A stretch of DNA of 64,000 bases from assembly GCA_964609795.1 (NCBI GenBank), contig CAZSTC010000004.1, forward strand, positions 1 through 64,000, written 5' to 3'. Of this stretch, positions 26,459-35,554 are shown piece after piece. The translations under genes and the position numbers were made by a program. The stretch's first letter is position 1; each line of letters begins with the position of its first letter. The notes below the pieces were generated by a model that was not told where the DNA came from, made no database searches, and saw nothing but the letters and a program-made list of their open reading frames with translations. This stretch comes from UBA1412 sp964609795 (lineage in GTDB: Bacteria > Verrucomicrobiota > Verrucomicrobiia > Limisphaerales > UBA1412).

Positions 26459-27055
26459 ATGGAGAATTATCTCATCGCTGGCTTGGGGAACCCTGGGGCA
26501 GATTATGCTCTAACTCGGCATAATGTCGGCTTTGGGGTTACGGGTTTATTGGCAGAGCGGTGGAAAGCTGCATTCCGTCAGGAGAGTGGTTTTCAGGCCC
26601 GCATAGCCTTTGTCGATTATGGGGAGAGCAAGGTTTGCCTTTGCCAGCCCCTGACTTGGATGAACCTGAGCGGGAAGGCAGTAGGAGCGCTGACGCGCTA
26701 CTATAAGATAAAAGCGGAAAATATCCTTGTGGTTCTGGATGATGCGGATTTGCCTCTGGGTAAGGTTCGTATGCGTCCGGGGGGCAGCAGTGGCGGACAT
26801 CGAGGAATGGAATCGGTGATTCTCCATTTGGGTACAGAAGATATTCCCCGTCTCAAGATTGGGATAGGTGACGCCGGACAAAGGCGTATTACCCGGCATG
26901 TCCTGGGGCGGTTTGGGGAAGAAGAGTTGCCTGTTATGGAAAAAGTTTTGTCTCGTGCAGCGGATCAGGCGCAGTGCTGGATAGCGCATGGGATACAGAA
27001 AGCGATGAATGAATTTAATGGAGCGGTGGCTCCAGAAAAAAGGGAAAACGAGTGA
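26459..27055 (+). CDS. pth: Peptidyl-tRNA hydrolase
   Basis: Pth releases tRNA from peptidyl-tRNA that drops off the ribosome. The 198-residue protein has the family opening LIAGLGNPGADYALTRHNVGF with the catalytic histidine in TRHN, the LTWMNLSGKAVG segment, the catalytic aspartate in VLDDADLPLGKVR, and GGSSGGHRGMESV. An overlapping GTG three bases upstream is an alternative start. The stop codon overlaps the GTG start of rpsF (GTGA), so the two are translationally coupled. Confidence 0.95.
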   Translation: MENYLIAGLGNPGADYALTRHNVGFGVTGLLAERWKAAFRQESGFQARIAFVDYGESKVCLCQPLTWMNLSGKAVGALTRYYKIKAENILVVLDDADLPLGKVRMRPGGSSGGHRGMESVILHLGTEDIPRLKIGIGDAGQRRITRHVLGRFGEEELPVMEKVLSRAADQAQCWIAHGIQKAMNEFNGAVAPEKRENE

Positions 27056-27402
27056 AAAAGTACGAAGGTCTGTTCATATTAAATGTTGACGGAAGCGAAG
27101 ACGCAGTCAAAGACGCACTGGAAAAAGTGAGTGCGGAAATTACCGCTCAGGGCGGCAAGGTTGAGAATATCACAAAGATGGACAAGCGTCCCTTTGCGAG
27201 AACTCCTGATAAAAAGGTTACCTCCGGCTACTATGTAAATATAGCCCTCGAGGCCCCGGCCGCTGCTATCGAGGTATTGCGCAGCCGCTTTGCCTTGAAT
27301 CCGGTTGTCTATCGCGTCATGTTCAATACGGGCGTGAAAGCGGTGGTTCCTCAAGTGGAGGCGCCCGTGACTGCTGAAGCCAGCACTGAAGTGAAAGCAT
27401 AG
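27052..27402 (+). CDS. rpsF: 30S ribosomal protein S6
   Basis: S6 binds the central domain of 16S rRNA together with S18. The 116-residue protein opens KKYEGLFILNVDGSEDAVKDAL and has KMDKRPFARTPDKKVTSGYYVNIALEAP, typical of S6. The C-terminal tail is Val/Ala/Glu-rich and variable in the family. It starts with GTG inside the pth stop codon. ssb follows after 35 bases; the S18 gene normally found nearby is missing. Confidence 0.93.
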   Translation: MKKYEGLFILNVDGSEDAVKDALEKVSAEITAQGGKVENITKMDKRPFARTPDKKVTSGYYVNIALEAPAAAIEVLRSRFALNPVVYRVMFNTGVKAVVPQVEAPVTAEASTEVKA

Positions 27403-27437
27403 CTCTCTATCGGAGCTTTGCCAGGGGAAGCAAGACT

Positions 27438-28010
27438 ATGGCCGCCAATTTTAACAAAGTGATACTCATGGGGAACCTGACACGGGACCCGGAGTTGCGC
27501 TACACCCCAAAGGGGACACCGGTAGTTCGTATTGGGTTGGCGGTGAATCGGACCTGGAGGGACGAAAGCGGGCAAACCGTCAACGATGTTCTTTTTGTGG
27601 ATGTGAGTGCTTTCGGCTCTCAGGCTGAAGTAATTAACCAATATCTTCGCAAGGGGAATCCGCTCTTTCTGGAAGGACGCCTTAAGCTCGATACCTGGGA
27701 GGATAAACAAACAGGTCAGAGACGCAGCCGAATGTCGGTTGTTATGGAGTCATTCCAATTCGTTGGTTCGCGCCAGGACAATTCTTCAGATCAGGGTTCC
27801 GGTGGTGGTTATTCAGGCGGCGGCTCCTATGGCCAGGCCTCCTATGCGCCACATGCACAGCAACAACAGTCTTACGGAGAGAGCCGCGGCGGCAGCTCTG
27901 CTCCTTATCAGGGAGGGGCTCCACGTCAGTCGGCCCCGGCTCCCAGAACTTCTCCAAGCAATCCGCCTCCTATGGACGATGCATCTCAGGATGATGACGT
28001 TCCGTTCTAA
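27438..28010 (+). CDS. ssb: Single-stranded DNA-binding protein
   Basis: SSB coats single-stranded DNA and recruits repair and replication enzymes. The OB fold covers about residues 1-110: NKVILMGNLTRDPELRYTPKGTPV, VNDVLFVDVSAFG, LRKGNPLFLEGRL. A long Gly/Ser/Tyr/Gln-rich linker follows, then the acidic tip DDASQDDDVPF used to bind partner proteins. At 190 residues it is normal. It lies between rpsF and rplI, the usual SSB location in many bacteria. Confidence 0.96.
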   Translation: MAANFNKVILMGNLTRDPELRYTPKGTPVVRIGLAVNRTWRDESGQTVNDVLFVDVSAFGSQAEVINQYLRKGNPLFLEGRLKLDTWEDKQTGQRRSRMSVVMESFQFVGSRQDNSSDQGSGGGYSGGGSYGQASYAPHAQQQQSYGESRGGSSAPYQGGAPRQSAPAPRTSPSNPPPMDDASQDDDVPF

Positions 28011-28048
28011 AAAAGTTAATTTATCAAAGTAGTTATTTAAGAGAATAT

Positions 28049-28534
28049 ATGTCGAAAGTAGATGTGATATTAGTTCGGAGCGTATCCGATCTGGGCGCTG
28101 AAGGCGATCAGGTGAAGGTCACCGCAGGTTATGCGCGCAATTATCTGGTGCCTCAGGGTTATGCCATTCCGGTGACGATGGCCAATAAGCGCCATCTGGA
28201 AGCTCTCAAAGAGCGCCGTATTGCTCGTGAGGCCCGTGAGGTTGAGTCGATGACCGAGCTGGGTGCGATGCTCTCAAAATTAGTGTTGGACGTGGCTGTC
28301 AAGACCAACGAAGACCACACCAAAATGTATGGTTCAGTTACTTCAACCACCATTGTGGATGAACTCAAGGCGCGATATGAAATTGCGCTGGACAAACACA
28401 AAGTTGAGATTGAAAAGCCGATTCGCAGTTTAGGTGCCCATGAAGTGACCGTGAAGCTCCACGCCAAAGTGGTTGTGACGCTGAAGGTCAACGTCAAGAG
28501 CTCGAATCCGGTTGTTGCAGGCGCAGCAAACTAA
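28049..28534 (+). CDS. rplI: 50S ribosomal protein L9
   Basis: L9 is a two-domain large-subunit protein. The N-terminal domain shows VDVILVRSVSDLGAEGDQVKV and GYARNYLVPQGYAIP, and a long helix leads to the C-terminal domain (MYGSVTSTTIVDEL, RSLGAHEVTVKLHAKVVVTLKVNV). At 161 residues it has a slightly extended C terminus. It closes the prs-rplY-pth-rpsF-ssb-rplI run; a strong terminator follows. Confidence 0.94.
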   Translation: MSKVDVILVRSVSDLGAEGDQVKVTAGYARNYLVPQGYAIPVTMANKRHLEALKERRIAREAREVESMTELGAMLSKLVLDVAVKTNEDHTKMYGSVTSTTIVDELKARYEIALDKHKVEIEKPIRSLGAHEVTVKLHAKVVVTLKVNVKSSNPVVAGAAN

Positions 28535-28562
28535 ACAGCTCACCAAGATTTTTCTCAAGAAG

Positions 28563-28592
28563 CCCGGGTGGTTACTTCATCCGGGTTTTTTT
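28563..28592 (+). terminator. Terminator of the rpsF-ssb-rplI run
   Basis: CCCGGGTG (28563-28570) pairs with CATCCGGG (28578-28585), one pair being G-U, around a 7-base loop, followed by seven Ts. Confidence 0.9.
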
Positions 28593-28620
28593 ATTCCTCT
28601 GTTCAGTTCATGGAAAAAAT

Positions 28621-28646
28621 AAAACAGCCGCAAAAGCGGCTGTTTT
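28621..28646 (-). terminator. Terminator of the lamin-tail gene
   Basis: AAAACAGCCGC (28621-28631) pairs perfectly with GCGGCTGTTTT (28636-28646) around AAAA. On the minus strand the stem ends in TTTT and is followed by ATTTTTT. It lies 45 bases after the stop codon at 28691. Confidence 0.85.
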
Positions 28647-28690
28647 ACTATTCAGTTGGAGCGCGCGGGAAGCGCTCTTGAAAGTGAAGG

Positions 28691-31003
28691 TTACTGAGTG
28701 ATCACCCGATAATAGCGGGGAGCAGTTCCCAAGAGATCATTGAGCTCAACAAGACGTTCCTGACCGGCGTCGATCTGCTTCCAGGAAACCCATCCGGTTT
28801 GAGAATTGTCGGAAACCTGCACCTCATAGGAGACGGCGGAGAGGGCCGTGAAACTGATGTTCACACTCTCTGCAGTCGAGGTGATTCCCAGAGTGACGGG
28901 ATCCTTATGGAACGGGGCTCTCGGGTCTGTGCCATTCAGGTAATGCTGAAGATTCGTAATTCCGTCACCATTTGCATCTTCCAACGCGTCAGCCGGGTTA
29001 AACGGGTCGAACTGGTACTTCAATTCCCAATCATCGGGCATTCCATCAAAATCCTGGTCGATTGTACCGACCGAGGAACGCCTTCCGGGGGTGACATATT
29101 GATTCATGTCAGTTCCTGCATAGACGGACCAACTTCCTGATTGATTGCCGTAGGTAAAGGCATTGACTTTCTGGAGACTCTTGCCGGTTCCTTTGGCGCC
29201 AACCGGCCAAGGATATGAAGCCGTGTAGGAGACTCTATCCACCAGGTAATAGGGGACCAAGCCATCCGTTTTTTGAGGAGTGTCGGGGAAGAGTAAATCG
29301 ATAGATTCTCCGTCATTGGAAAGCTTGCCCGAGAAAGGTCCGTAGAGAGGGATTTCAGCAGGAACATTAAATTTCTGGCGGAAGTTCAGTGCCGTGCCCC
29401 CATTGGGATTGAAGGGAACCACAAGTGCATAACCACCGGGAGGCAGTACTGTTCCTTCAGGGAAAACATAGTCGACCCCATTGGCCATCATGGCCGGATT
29501 TTCCGGATATTTGGGATAGTACAAAGTAATTTCCTGATCGGTTATGTTGAACAGTTCAATAAATTCATCTTCCAGGAGTTCGGGGTCTCCCGGTTTGTAG
29601 TGGATTTCGTTAATCACGACGGGACCGATTTTGACGGGTGCGTTGGTCTTCTCCATGGTGGGGTACTGGCCAAAGGGGAAATGAACTATTCCGTCTCCAT
29701 TGACGTAGCGGATGAAGGAGAAGTTATTGGGAGCCGCGCCAAAGAAAACCTGACTGCGGTATCCGGTGGTGTTTCCACTAACTATTTGGGTCAGAAAAGC
29801 GGACTCACCTTCATAGGAATTGAGTCTGAAAGGGACTTTGCAGTTGGGGTTTGTTTCATCGTCAAACTCGAACTCAGTTACCACAAGGAAGGCTCCTGGC
29901 TGGATAATTGTGCCTGAGGGGAAGACATATTTCAGGAAATTACCGGAACTGTCGCTTAAACCCCAGCCTGAGATATTGACCGGAGAGGCGGAGATATTTT
30001 GAAGCTCGATATAATCGGGCGGGGTATCCGGGTAATCGGTGTGAGAGAGGATTTCACTGATGACGACCGTCTCCAGCTCCAGATAGTTGCTGGCACCGGG
30101 GGAGCCGCTGCCGGGTTGCTTGCGGATTGCTGCGGCACCGTCGGGGATGCGGCCATAAGCCTCATTATCCACCATATCCGGGTAGGTAAGAACATTGACG
30201 ATGACTCCAGCGGGCGTCATCAAGGCAATATCATCGGATGTTTTGCCGAGCTTAAAGTTGACGTGGTCTTTTCCGGCTGTTGTATCTTCATCGGCATAAT
30301 ATACCAGAAATGCTGCATCCGCGGTTCCAATAAAGGACAAATCCGGGATTTTGAACATAAGGGGATCTTTACTGGGTTTGGTAGTAAAGTAATAACCACC
30401 CAGAGCCACCGGGTTGGCTCCGCCGTTAAAAACTTCAAACCAATCATCGGGGCCCGCAGAAGCTTCGTTAATTTTGACCGAAGCAATGGTGCCCATCGTT
30501 TGGGCCTGGTTGGAGGCTTCCTGGGTAGGAACACAGAGGAGGAATTTCCCGGTTCCATCAGGAACGCGTCCGACGGAGAAATCGTTCAACTGCAAACCAA
30601 AGTCCAAGGTGTCTAGCGGGGTGGTGGTACTGGAGGCCGAGAAAAGGGAAATGGTTTCGCCTTGAGCAGAGAGGTTAAAGCCGGTATTTCGGTCTGATTT
30701 TGGGAATTTAGACGTACAGAAAATCTGATAATAGCCCTTTGCCGGGATGGTGACTCCTGCGGGGAAAGTGAATTGCCTGGGGTTGGCGGCCGAGATTGAA
30801 ATGCTCATTCCGCCCAAGTCGACAGGGGCTGTGCCGTTATTGTAGAGCTCAATCCAATCGGGCTCAATGCCATAAAGGGCGGAGGTGTAAGATGAGTTGC
30901 TTGCCAATGCTTCATTAATAACAACTTGCGCTTTCAGAGCCTGCGCTCCTGCACACAGAATGGATGCGACAAACAAACCGCAAAAAATTCGTTTAATATT
31001 CAT
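28691..31003 (-). CDS. Secreted protein with repeated lamin-tail domains and a C-terminal calcium-binding repeat
   Basis: A 770-residue exported protein with a Sec signal peptide (KRIFCGLFVASILCAGAQALKAQ). At least four lamin-tail (LTD) units can be seen, each starting VVINEA/IxxN-like: about residues 27 (QVVINEALASNS), 176 (VKINEASAGPDDWFEVFN), 312 (VVISEILSHTDYPDTPPDY) and 455 (VVINEIHYKPGDPELLEDE). A thrombospondin-type-3-like Ca-binding element follows: DQDFDGMPDDWEL and DANGDGITN. The C-terminal 70 residues form a beta-rich domain (TALSAVSYEVQVSDNS). LTD proteins of this layout are abundant in Verrucomicrobiota, where they are thought to be cell-surface or extracellular. Function is unknown. 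It is a stand-alone gene with its own terminator. Confidence 0.88.
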   Translation of the reverse strand: MNIKRIFCGLFVASILCAGAQALKAQVVINEALASNSSYTSALYGIEPDWIELYNNGTAPVDLGGMSISISAANPRQFTFPAGVTIPAKGYYQIFCTSKFPKSDRNTGFNLSAQGETISLFSASSTTTPLDTLDFGLQLNDFSVGRVPDGTGKFLLCVPTQEASNQAQTMGTIASVKINEASAGPDDWFEVFNGGANPVALGGYYFTTKPSKDPLMFKIPDLSFIGTADAAFLVYYADEDTTAGKDHVNFKLGKTSDDIALMTPAGVIVNVLTYPDMVDNEAYGRIPDGAAAIRKQPGSGSPGASNYLELETVVISEILSHTDYPDTPPDYIELQNISASPVNISGWGLSDSSGNFLKYVFPSGTIIQPGAFLVVTEFEFDDETNPNCKVPFRLNSYEGESAFLTQIVSGNTTGYRSQVFFGAAPNNFSFIRYVNGDGIVHFPFGQYPTMEKTNAPVKIGPVVINEIHYKPGDPELLEDEFIELFNITDQEITLYYPKYPENPAMMANGVDYVFPEGTVLPPGGYALVVPFNPNGGTALNFRQKFNVPAEIPLYGPFSGKLSNDGESIDLLFPDTPQKTDGLVPYYLVDRVSYTASYPWPVGAKGTGKSLQKVNAFTYGNQSGSWSVYAGTDMNQYVTPGRRSSVGTIDQDFDGMPDDWELKYQFDPFNPADALEDANGDGITNLQHYLNGTDPRAPFHKDPVTLGITSTAESVNISFTALSAVSYEVQVSDNSQTGWVSWKQIDAGQERLVELNDLLGTAPRYYRVITQ

Positions 31004-31258
31004 AACAAAAACCTAAGGTACGATAGGGCATCTTTTTGACTTTGTCCAATTCTTCCTACAGAGAAAGATACTACGCAAAGAAGAGAATAGCAGGTTTTAT
31101 ACCACTATTAGAAGCTTATTCTAAAGGTTTTAGTGAGAGGTAATTTTCTTCTTTCAAGATGGGATCTTTTGAATCATTCTATATGCGCTCTCTGCTTTGA
31201 AACGGGCAGGACTTTTTAAAATCAGTTTTCATAAACACATAGCGTACAGAGTTAACAA

Positions 31259-32278
31259 ATGAGTAAAACAGCTTTAATAACAGGCATCACGGGGCAAGAC
31301 GGCTCTTATCTGGCAGAATTCTTATTATCCAAGGGCTATACCGTCCACGGGATCATTCGCAGAGCCAGCAGTTTCAATACGGGGAGACTCGAAGATATTT
31401 ACTCGGACCCTCACTTTCCTTCGACTCGGTTGAAACTTCACTATGGGGATCTTTCAGACGCGAGCGGATTGGCCAGTCTGTTAGACGATATTCACCCTGA
31501 TGAGGTCTACAATCTGGCGGCGCAGAGCCATGTGAGGGTGAGTTTTGACGCACCGGAATACACTTCGGATGTGACGGCTGTGGGGACCGTTCGTCTTCTG
31601 GAGTGCATACATCGGCTGAAATTGAATGCGCGCTTTTATCAAGCTTCTTCGAGTGAAATGTATGGCAAGGTGCAGGCGGTACCTCAGGTTGAGACCACGC
31701 CATTTTATCCGCGCAGTCCGTATGCATGCGCCAAGCTTTACGGTCACTGGATAACGATCAACTATCGAGAATCCTATGGGATGTTCAATTGCAGTGGTAT
31801 CTTATTCAACCATGAATCACCCCGCAGAGGAGAAACTTTTGTGACTCGCAAAATCACACGCGCCCTGGCCTATATTAAGCATGGTTTGCAGGATAAGCTC
31901 TTTATGGGGAATCTGGATGCGAAGCGTGATTGGGGCTATGCCAAGGAGTATGTAGAAGCCATGTGGCTGATGCTTCAACAGGATAAGCCCGATGATTACG
32001 TGGTGGCGACGGGAGAAACGCATTCTGTTCGTGAGTTTCTGGAAGAGGCGTTTTCGTATGCCGGTTTGGATTGGCAGAAGTACGTTGTGGATGATCCCCG
32101 TTATCATCGTCCAGCGGAGGTGGATCTTCTCATTGGCGATGCGAGCAAAGCCAAACGAATTTTGGGCTGGGAGCCGAAGGTGAAATTCAAAGAGTTGGTC
32201 CAGATCATGGTGGATGCAGATATGAAGGCTTTGGAGAAGAAACTCTCCGGGAAAGTGGATTGCCAGACGGAGCGATAG
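31259..32278 (+). CDS. gmd: GDP-mannose 4,6-dehydratase
   Basis: Gmd converts GDP-mannose to GDP-4-keto-6-deoxymannose, the route to GDP-fucose, GDP-rhamnose and perosamine. The Rossmann opening ITGITGQDGSYLAEFLLSKG, the arginine-rich GIIRRASSFNTGR, YNLAAQSHVRVSFD, the catalytic ASSSEMYG and YACAKLYG, and the C-terminal RPAEVDLLIGDASKAKRILGW are all family-specific. The 339-residue length is normal. A panE gene starts nine bases after the stop codon. No fcl or rmd reductase is seen in the window, so the final sugar cannot be named. Confidence 0.95.
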   Translation: MSKTALITGITGQDGSYLAEFLLSKGYTVHGIIRRASSFNTGRLEDIYSDPHFPSTRLKLHYGDLSDASGLASLLDDIHPDEVYNLAAQSHVRVSFDAPEYTSDVTAVGTVRLLECIHRLKLNARFYQASSSEMYGKVQAVPQVETTPFYPRSPYACAKLYGHWITINYRESYGMFNCSGILFNHESPRRGETFVTRKITRALAYIKHGLQDKLFMGNLDAKRDWGYAKEYVEAMWLMLQQDKPDDYVVATGETHSVREFLEEAFSYAGLDWQKYVVDDPRYHRPAEVDLLIGDASKAKRILGWEPKVKFKELVQIMVDADMKALEKKLSGKVDCQTER

Positions 32279-32286
32279 CTTAAAAG

Positions 32287-32911
32287 ATGAAAATCGGTGT
32301 TGTAGGTTGCGGAGCGATTGGCAGTTATTATGGGGCCAAACTGCTGCAAGCCGGTAATGAGACTTGGTTTCTTTTGCGGTCAGACTACGAAAAAGTCGCC
32401 GCGGACGGGGTGTTTATAGAGAGCGTGGATGGGGACTTTCATATTCGTCCCCATGTAGCCCGGCGTCCTGAAGAGATTGGTGTTTGCGACATGGTGTTTA
32501 TTGGGTTGAAGTCGACTGCCAATCAGAGGTATAGAGAATTGCTCACTCCGCTGGTAGGGCCGCAAACTTTGATTGTTACTTTGCAGAACGGTCTGGGTAA
32601 TGTGGAGACTCTGGCTGAACTTTTTGGCCCGGATAATATCATTGGGGGACTCTGCTTTGTTTGTTTAAATCGAATCAAGCCCGGCCACATTCATCATATA
32701 AAGCATGGCAATGTCGTCCTGGGAGAGTATGGCCGGAAGCCTTTGGAGCGCACGCATCAGATTTCAAACATGTTTCAATCGGTCGGGGTATCCTGCCAGG
32801 TTGCTGAAAATCTCCTGAAGACACAATGGGAAAAACTGATCTGGAATATTCCCTATAACGGTTTGGGGGTAGCGGCTTGCGCGGGATATGAAACGGTATT
32901 GACCGGAGGCG
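32287..32911 (+). CDS. panE: Ketopantoate reductase, 5' part (cut by the assembly gap)
   Basis: PanE reduces 2-dehydropantoate with NADPH in pantothenate synthesis; related ApbA proteins reduce other 2-keto acids. The first 208 residues are present: the dinucleotide-binding GCGAIGSYYGAKLLQ, VTLQNGLGNVETLAELFG, and the catalytic lysine region TQWEKLIWNIPYNGLGVA. The coding frame then runs into 100 N. The gene starts nine bases after gmd and probably belongs to the same transcript. The 3' end is listed separately. Confidence 0.85.
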
Positions 32912-33011
32912 NNNNNNNNNNNNNNNNNNNNNNNNNNNNNNNNNNNNNNNNNNNNNNNNNNNNNNNNNNNNNNNNNNNNNNNNNNNNNNNNNNNNNNNNN
33001 NNNNNNNNNNN
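32912..33011. other. Assembly gap of 100 N
   Basis: Exactly 100 N, a conventional placeholder for a gap of unknown length. PanE is usually about 300 residues; about 208 plus 21 are visible, so some 70-80 codons (about 210-240 bases) are probably missing rather than 100. Confidence 0.95.
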
Positions 33012-33077
33012 GTGGAGATGCCCCGGCTTAAAAATATGCTGCGAGTGCTGATTCAGCTGTCCACACTTTGCAAGTAG
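33012..33077 (+). CDS. panE: Ketopantoate reductase, 3' end
   Basis: Read from the first base after the gap, the frame gives VEMPRLKNMLRVLIQLSTLCK and a stop. The pattern 'E-x-P-x-x-x-x-L-x-x-L' resembles the closing helix of PanE (IPxPxxxxLYxLL). The frame does not match the 5' part if the gap were 100 bases, which is expected for a gap of arbitrary size. Confidence 0.6.
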   Translation: MEMPRLKNMLRVLIQLSTLCK

Positions 33078-33213
33078 TCCAGATGCTGCGATTATTAAAC
33101 CGAGCCGTTCACAAAAGGCTTGTCACTGAGAATCCTTTTTTGCAAGCTAGAGAAGACCTTGCTGGCAGATGTCTGGCTATGCAGGTATAGAGCAAACAAA
33201 AAACTAAATTGTT

Positions 33214-33774
33214 ATGACAATAGACCAAGTTTTAGCGACAGCATCGGATAAGATGTCCAAGAGCATTGCAGCCGTGGAACATCAGTTTACGGGTGTCCGC
33301 ACAACGAAAGCTTCCCCGGCTCTTGTTGAAAATGTGGAGGTTGAGGCGTATGGGAACATGATGAAAGTCAAAGAGGTGGCTACAATTACCACGCCTGAAC
33401 CTCGAGTGCTTTTGCTGCAGCCTTGGGATGCGGGTACTCTTAAAGCGCTTGAGAAAGGAATACTTAAGAGTAATCTGGGTATTACACCGGCGGTCACTGG
33501 CAAGGCCATACGTCTGGTGATGCCTGAGCTGAGCCAAGAGCGCCGCCAGGAGCTGGTGAAGATGATCAGCAAGTATGCAGAAGATGGACGCGTTGCTATT
33601 CGGCAGGTTCGTCGTGAAGCAATTGAGGCCCTCAAAGCTCTCAAGAAAGATTCTAAGATCACTGAAGATGATCTGGCTAATGCCGAAAAGAAAGCCCAAA
33701 AATTGACTGATGATTTTATCGCAAAAGTGGGTGAGCGCGCGGCAGAGAAAGAAAAAGAAATCATGAAAGTGTAG
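33214..33774 (+). CDS. frr: Ribosome recycling factor
   Basis: RRF splits the post-termination ribosome with EF-G. The 186-residue protein has the family segments KMSKSIAAVEHQFTGVRTTKASPALVENVEVEAYG, NLGITPAVTGKAIRLVMPELSQERRQELVKMISKYAEDGRVAIRQVRREA and the C-terminal helix with DDFIAKVGERAAEKEKEIMKV. It stands apart from pyrH and tsf, which usually precede it. About 136 bases of sequence after the panE end contain nothing recognisable. The next gene begins 60 bases downstream. Confidence 0.96.
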   Translation: MTIDQVLATASDKMSKSIAAVEHQFTGVRTTKASPALVENVEVEAYGNMMKVKEVATITTPEPRVLLLQPWDAGTLKALEKGILKSNLGITPAVTGKAIRLVMPELSQERRQELVKMISKYAEDGRVAIRQVRREAIEALKALKKDSKITEDDLANAEKKAQKLTDDFIAKVGERAAEKEKEIMKV

Positions 33775-33834
33775 CCGGCAGAAAGGTCCGGTTGAGGCCT
33801 CGCGGTAAAAGTCGTGAGGCTATGTAATAAGTGA

Positions 33835-35466
33835 GTGAACAGACCAGAAAAATATTATAATTTTACTTGGGATACCATAGGCCATTGGGCCGCTGTCCGC
33901 CCCGGAGCTGATGCATTGCTTTGTGTTGGAGCAGAGCAGACCGTATTGGAAACGAGGCTGACATTCAGAGAGTTGTTTCGAAAGGCATGTCAGGCGGCTA
34001 ATTTCCTGAATGCCTGCCAAGTTGTTCAAGGAGACCGCGTCGTCATCATGCTGCCCCGCATCAGCGAGTGGTGGATATTGATGCTGGCGCTGGAGCTGGT
34101 GGGAGCGGTCCCCGTTCCTGCAACGCAGCTTCTGACCCAGGGAGATTTGGAATTCCGAGTCAAATCCTGCAAACCTAAAGCGTTGATTACAGACAGAGAA
34201 GGCAGCGAGAAAGCTAGCTTCTTTGATGGTGTCAAGATTCAGGTTGAAGAAGCCCTGCCGGGGTGGATTTGCTTCAAAGAAGAAGTGGAAAAGGCTCGGG
34301 ATAAGTTTTCCTACGTACCGACTTTGGCGGATGATCCCTCTATTCTATATTTTACCAGTGCGACGAACGGGCAGCCCAAGATGGTTGTTCATTCTCATTG
34401 CAGTTATGCGTGGTCGCATCGGTTGACCGGGGGGCTCTGGCTGGATTTGCGCCCCGAAGATTTACATTGGAATATTTCCGATCTGGGGTGGGGGAAAGCT
34501 GCGTGGTCCAGTTTGTATGGGCCTTGGCAGATGGGGGCGACAGTTTTTGCGATGAACTTCAAGAAGTTCCAGCCCATCCGCATCTTAGATACCTTTTCGC
34601 AGTACAAAATCAGTACCTTCTGCGCCCCTCCTACAGCCTTGAGGCTGTTGATGAAGGAGGATGTCGGAAAGTATAAATTCCCCGCTTTACGGCACTGTGT
34701 CAGCGCGGGAGAACCCCTCACCCATGAGGTCGTATCCAATTGGAAAGCAGGAACGGGTCTGGAAATTTATGAAGGCTATGGGCAGACGGAGACGGTGATT
34801 CAGATTGCCAATGTTCGCTCGCGCCATCATGAATTACGAGTGGGCTCGATGGGCAAAGCGATGCCAGGCTACGATATTCATATCGTAGATGATAACCAGC
34901 AGCCCGTGAAGGATGGAGAAGAGGGTGAGATAGCAATTCGTGTTGATCAGGAGCGTCCGGTCGGTCTCTTTACCGAGTATTGGGGACAGCCTGAGATGAC
35001 CCGAAATGCGTTCAAGAATGGATGGTACCTGACCGGTGATCGGGCAATTTGTGACTCGGAAGGTTATTTTTGGTTTACCGGACGGGCTGATGATATCATT
35101 AAAAGCTCGGACTACCGGATTGGGCCGGCTGAAGTGGAGAGCACACTCCTGAAACATCCGGCGGTTTTGGAGGCTGCCGTAGTGGGTAAGCCCGATGCCA
35201 CCCGGTGTCAGCTCGTGAAGGCGTTTGTCGTTTTGCATGACGGTTATGCCCATAGCAATGAGTTGGCTCAGGACATTCAGAAACATTGCCGGGCACTGAC
35301 TGCATCCTACAAACTGCCGCGGGAAATTGAATTTGTCACTGAATTGCCCAAGACGACAACGGGCAAGGTGAGACGAGTTGAGCTGAGAGAGCTTGAAAAG
35401 CATCGCGCCGCAGTCGCCCGAGAAAAGCAGTGCATGCAAGAGACACAGAGCCCTTTATCTTCATAG
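33835..35466 (+). CDS. AMP-forming acyl-CoA synthetase (medium-chain/ACSM-like)
   Basis: An ANL-superfamily enzyme of 543 residues that activates a carboxylic acid to its adenylate and then to the CoA thioester. The layout resembles ACSM/acetyl-CoA synthetase-like proteins: YGQTETV (A5), YLTGDRAICDSEGYFWFTGRADDIIKSSDYRIGP (A7-A8) and the catalytic lysine in PKTTTGKVRR (A10). The A3 phosphate loop is altered: TSATNGQPK (174-182) rather than TSGTTGxPK. Start GTG at 33835 gives MNRPEKYYNFTWDTIGHWA. The acid substrate cannot be predicted. It lies 60 bases after frr and ends at a shared convergent terminator. Confidence 0.87.
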   Translation: MNRPEKYYNFTWDTIGHWAAVRPGADALLCVGAEQTVLETRLTFRELFRKACQAANFLNACQVVQGDRVVIMLPRISEWWILMLALELVGAVPVPATQLLTQGDLEFRVKSCKPKALITDREGSEKASFFDGVKIQVEEALPGWICFKEEVEKARDKFSYVPTLADDPSILYFTSATNGQPKMVVHSHCSYAWSHRLTGGLWLDLRPEDLHWNISDLGWGKAAWSSLYGPWQMGATVFAMNFKKFQPIRILDTFSQYKISTFCAPPTALRLLMKEDVGKYKFPALRHCVSAGEPLTHEVVSNWKAGTGLEIYEGYGQTETVIQIANVRSRHHELRVGSMGKAMPGYDIHIVDDNQQPVKDGEEGEIAIRVDQERPVGLFTEYWGQPEMTRNAFKNGWYLTGDRAICDSEGYFWFTGRADDIIKSSDYRIGPAEVESTLLKHPAVLEAAVVGKPDATRCQLVKAFVVLHDGYAHSNELAQDIQKHCRALTASYKLPREIEFVTELPKTTTGKVRRVELRELEKHRAAVAREKQCMQETQSPLSS

Positions 35467-35494
35467 ATCAAGAGAGTCTCTGTTGAGCCAAAAG

Positions 35495-35532
35495 AAAACG
35501 CCAGAAGAAGTTTAACACTCTTCTGGCGTTTT
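35495..35532. terminator. Convergent bidirectional terminator between acyl-CoA synthetase and htpG
   Basis: AAAACGCCAGAAG (35495-35507) pairs perfectly with CTTCTGGCGTTTT (35520-35532) around a 12-base loop. The T-rich 3' arm serves the plus-strand gene and the A-rich 5' arm gives a T tract for the minus-strand htpG. Confidence 0.88.
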
Positions 35533-35554
35533 CTGTTCCAAAAGGCTTGGCGGC

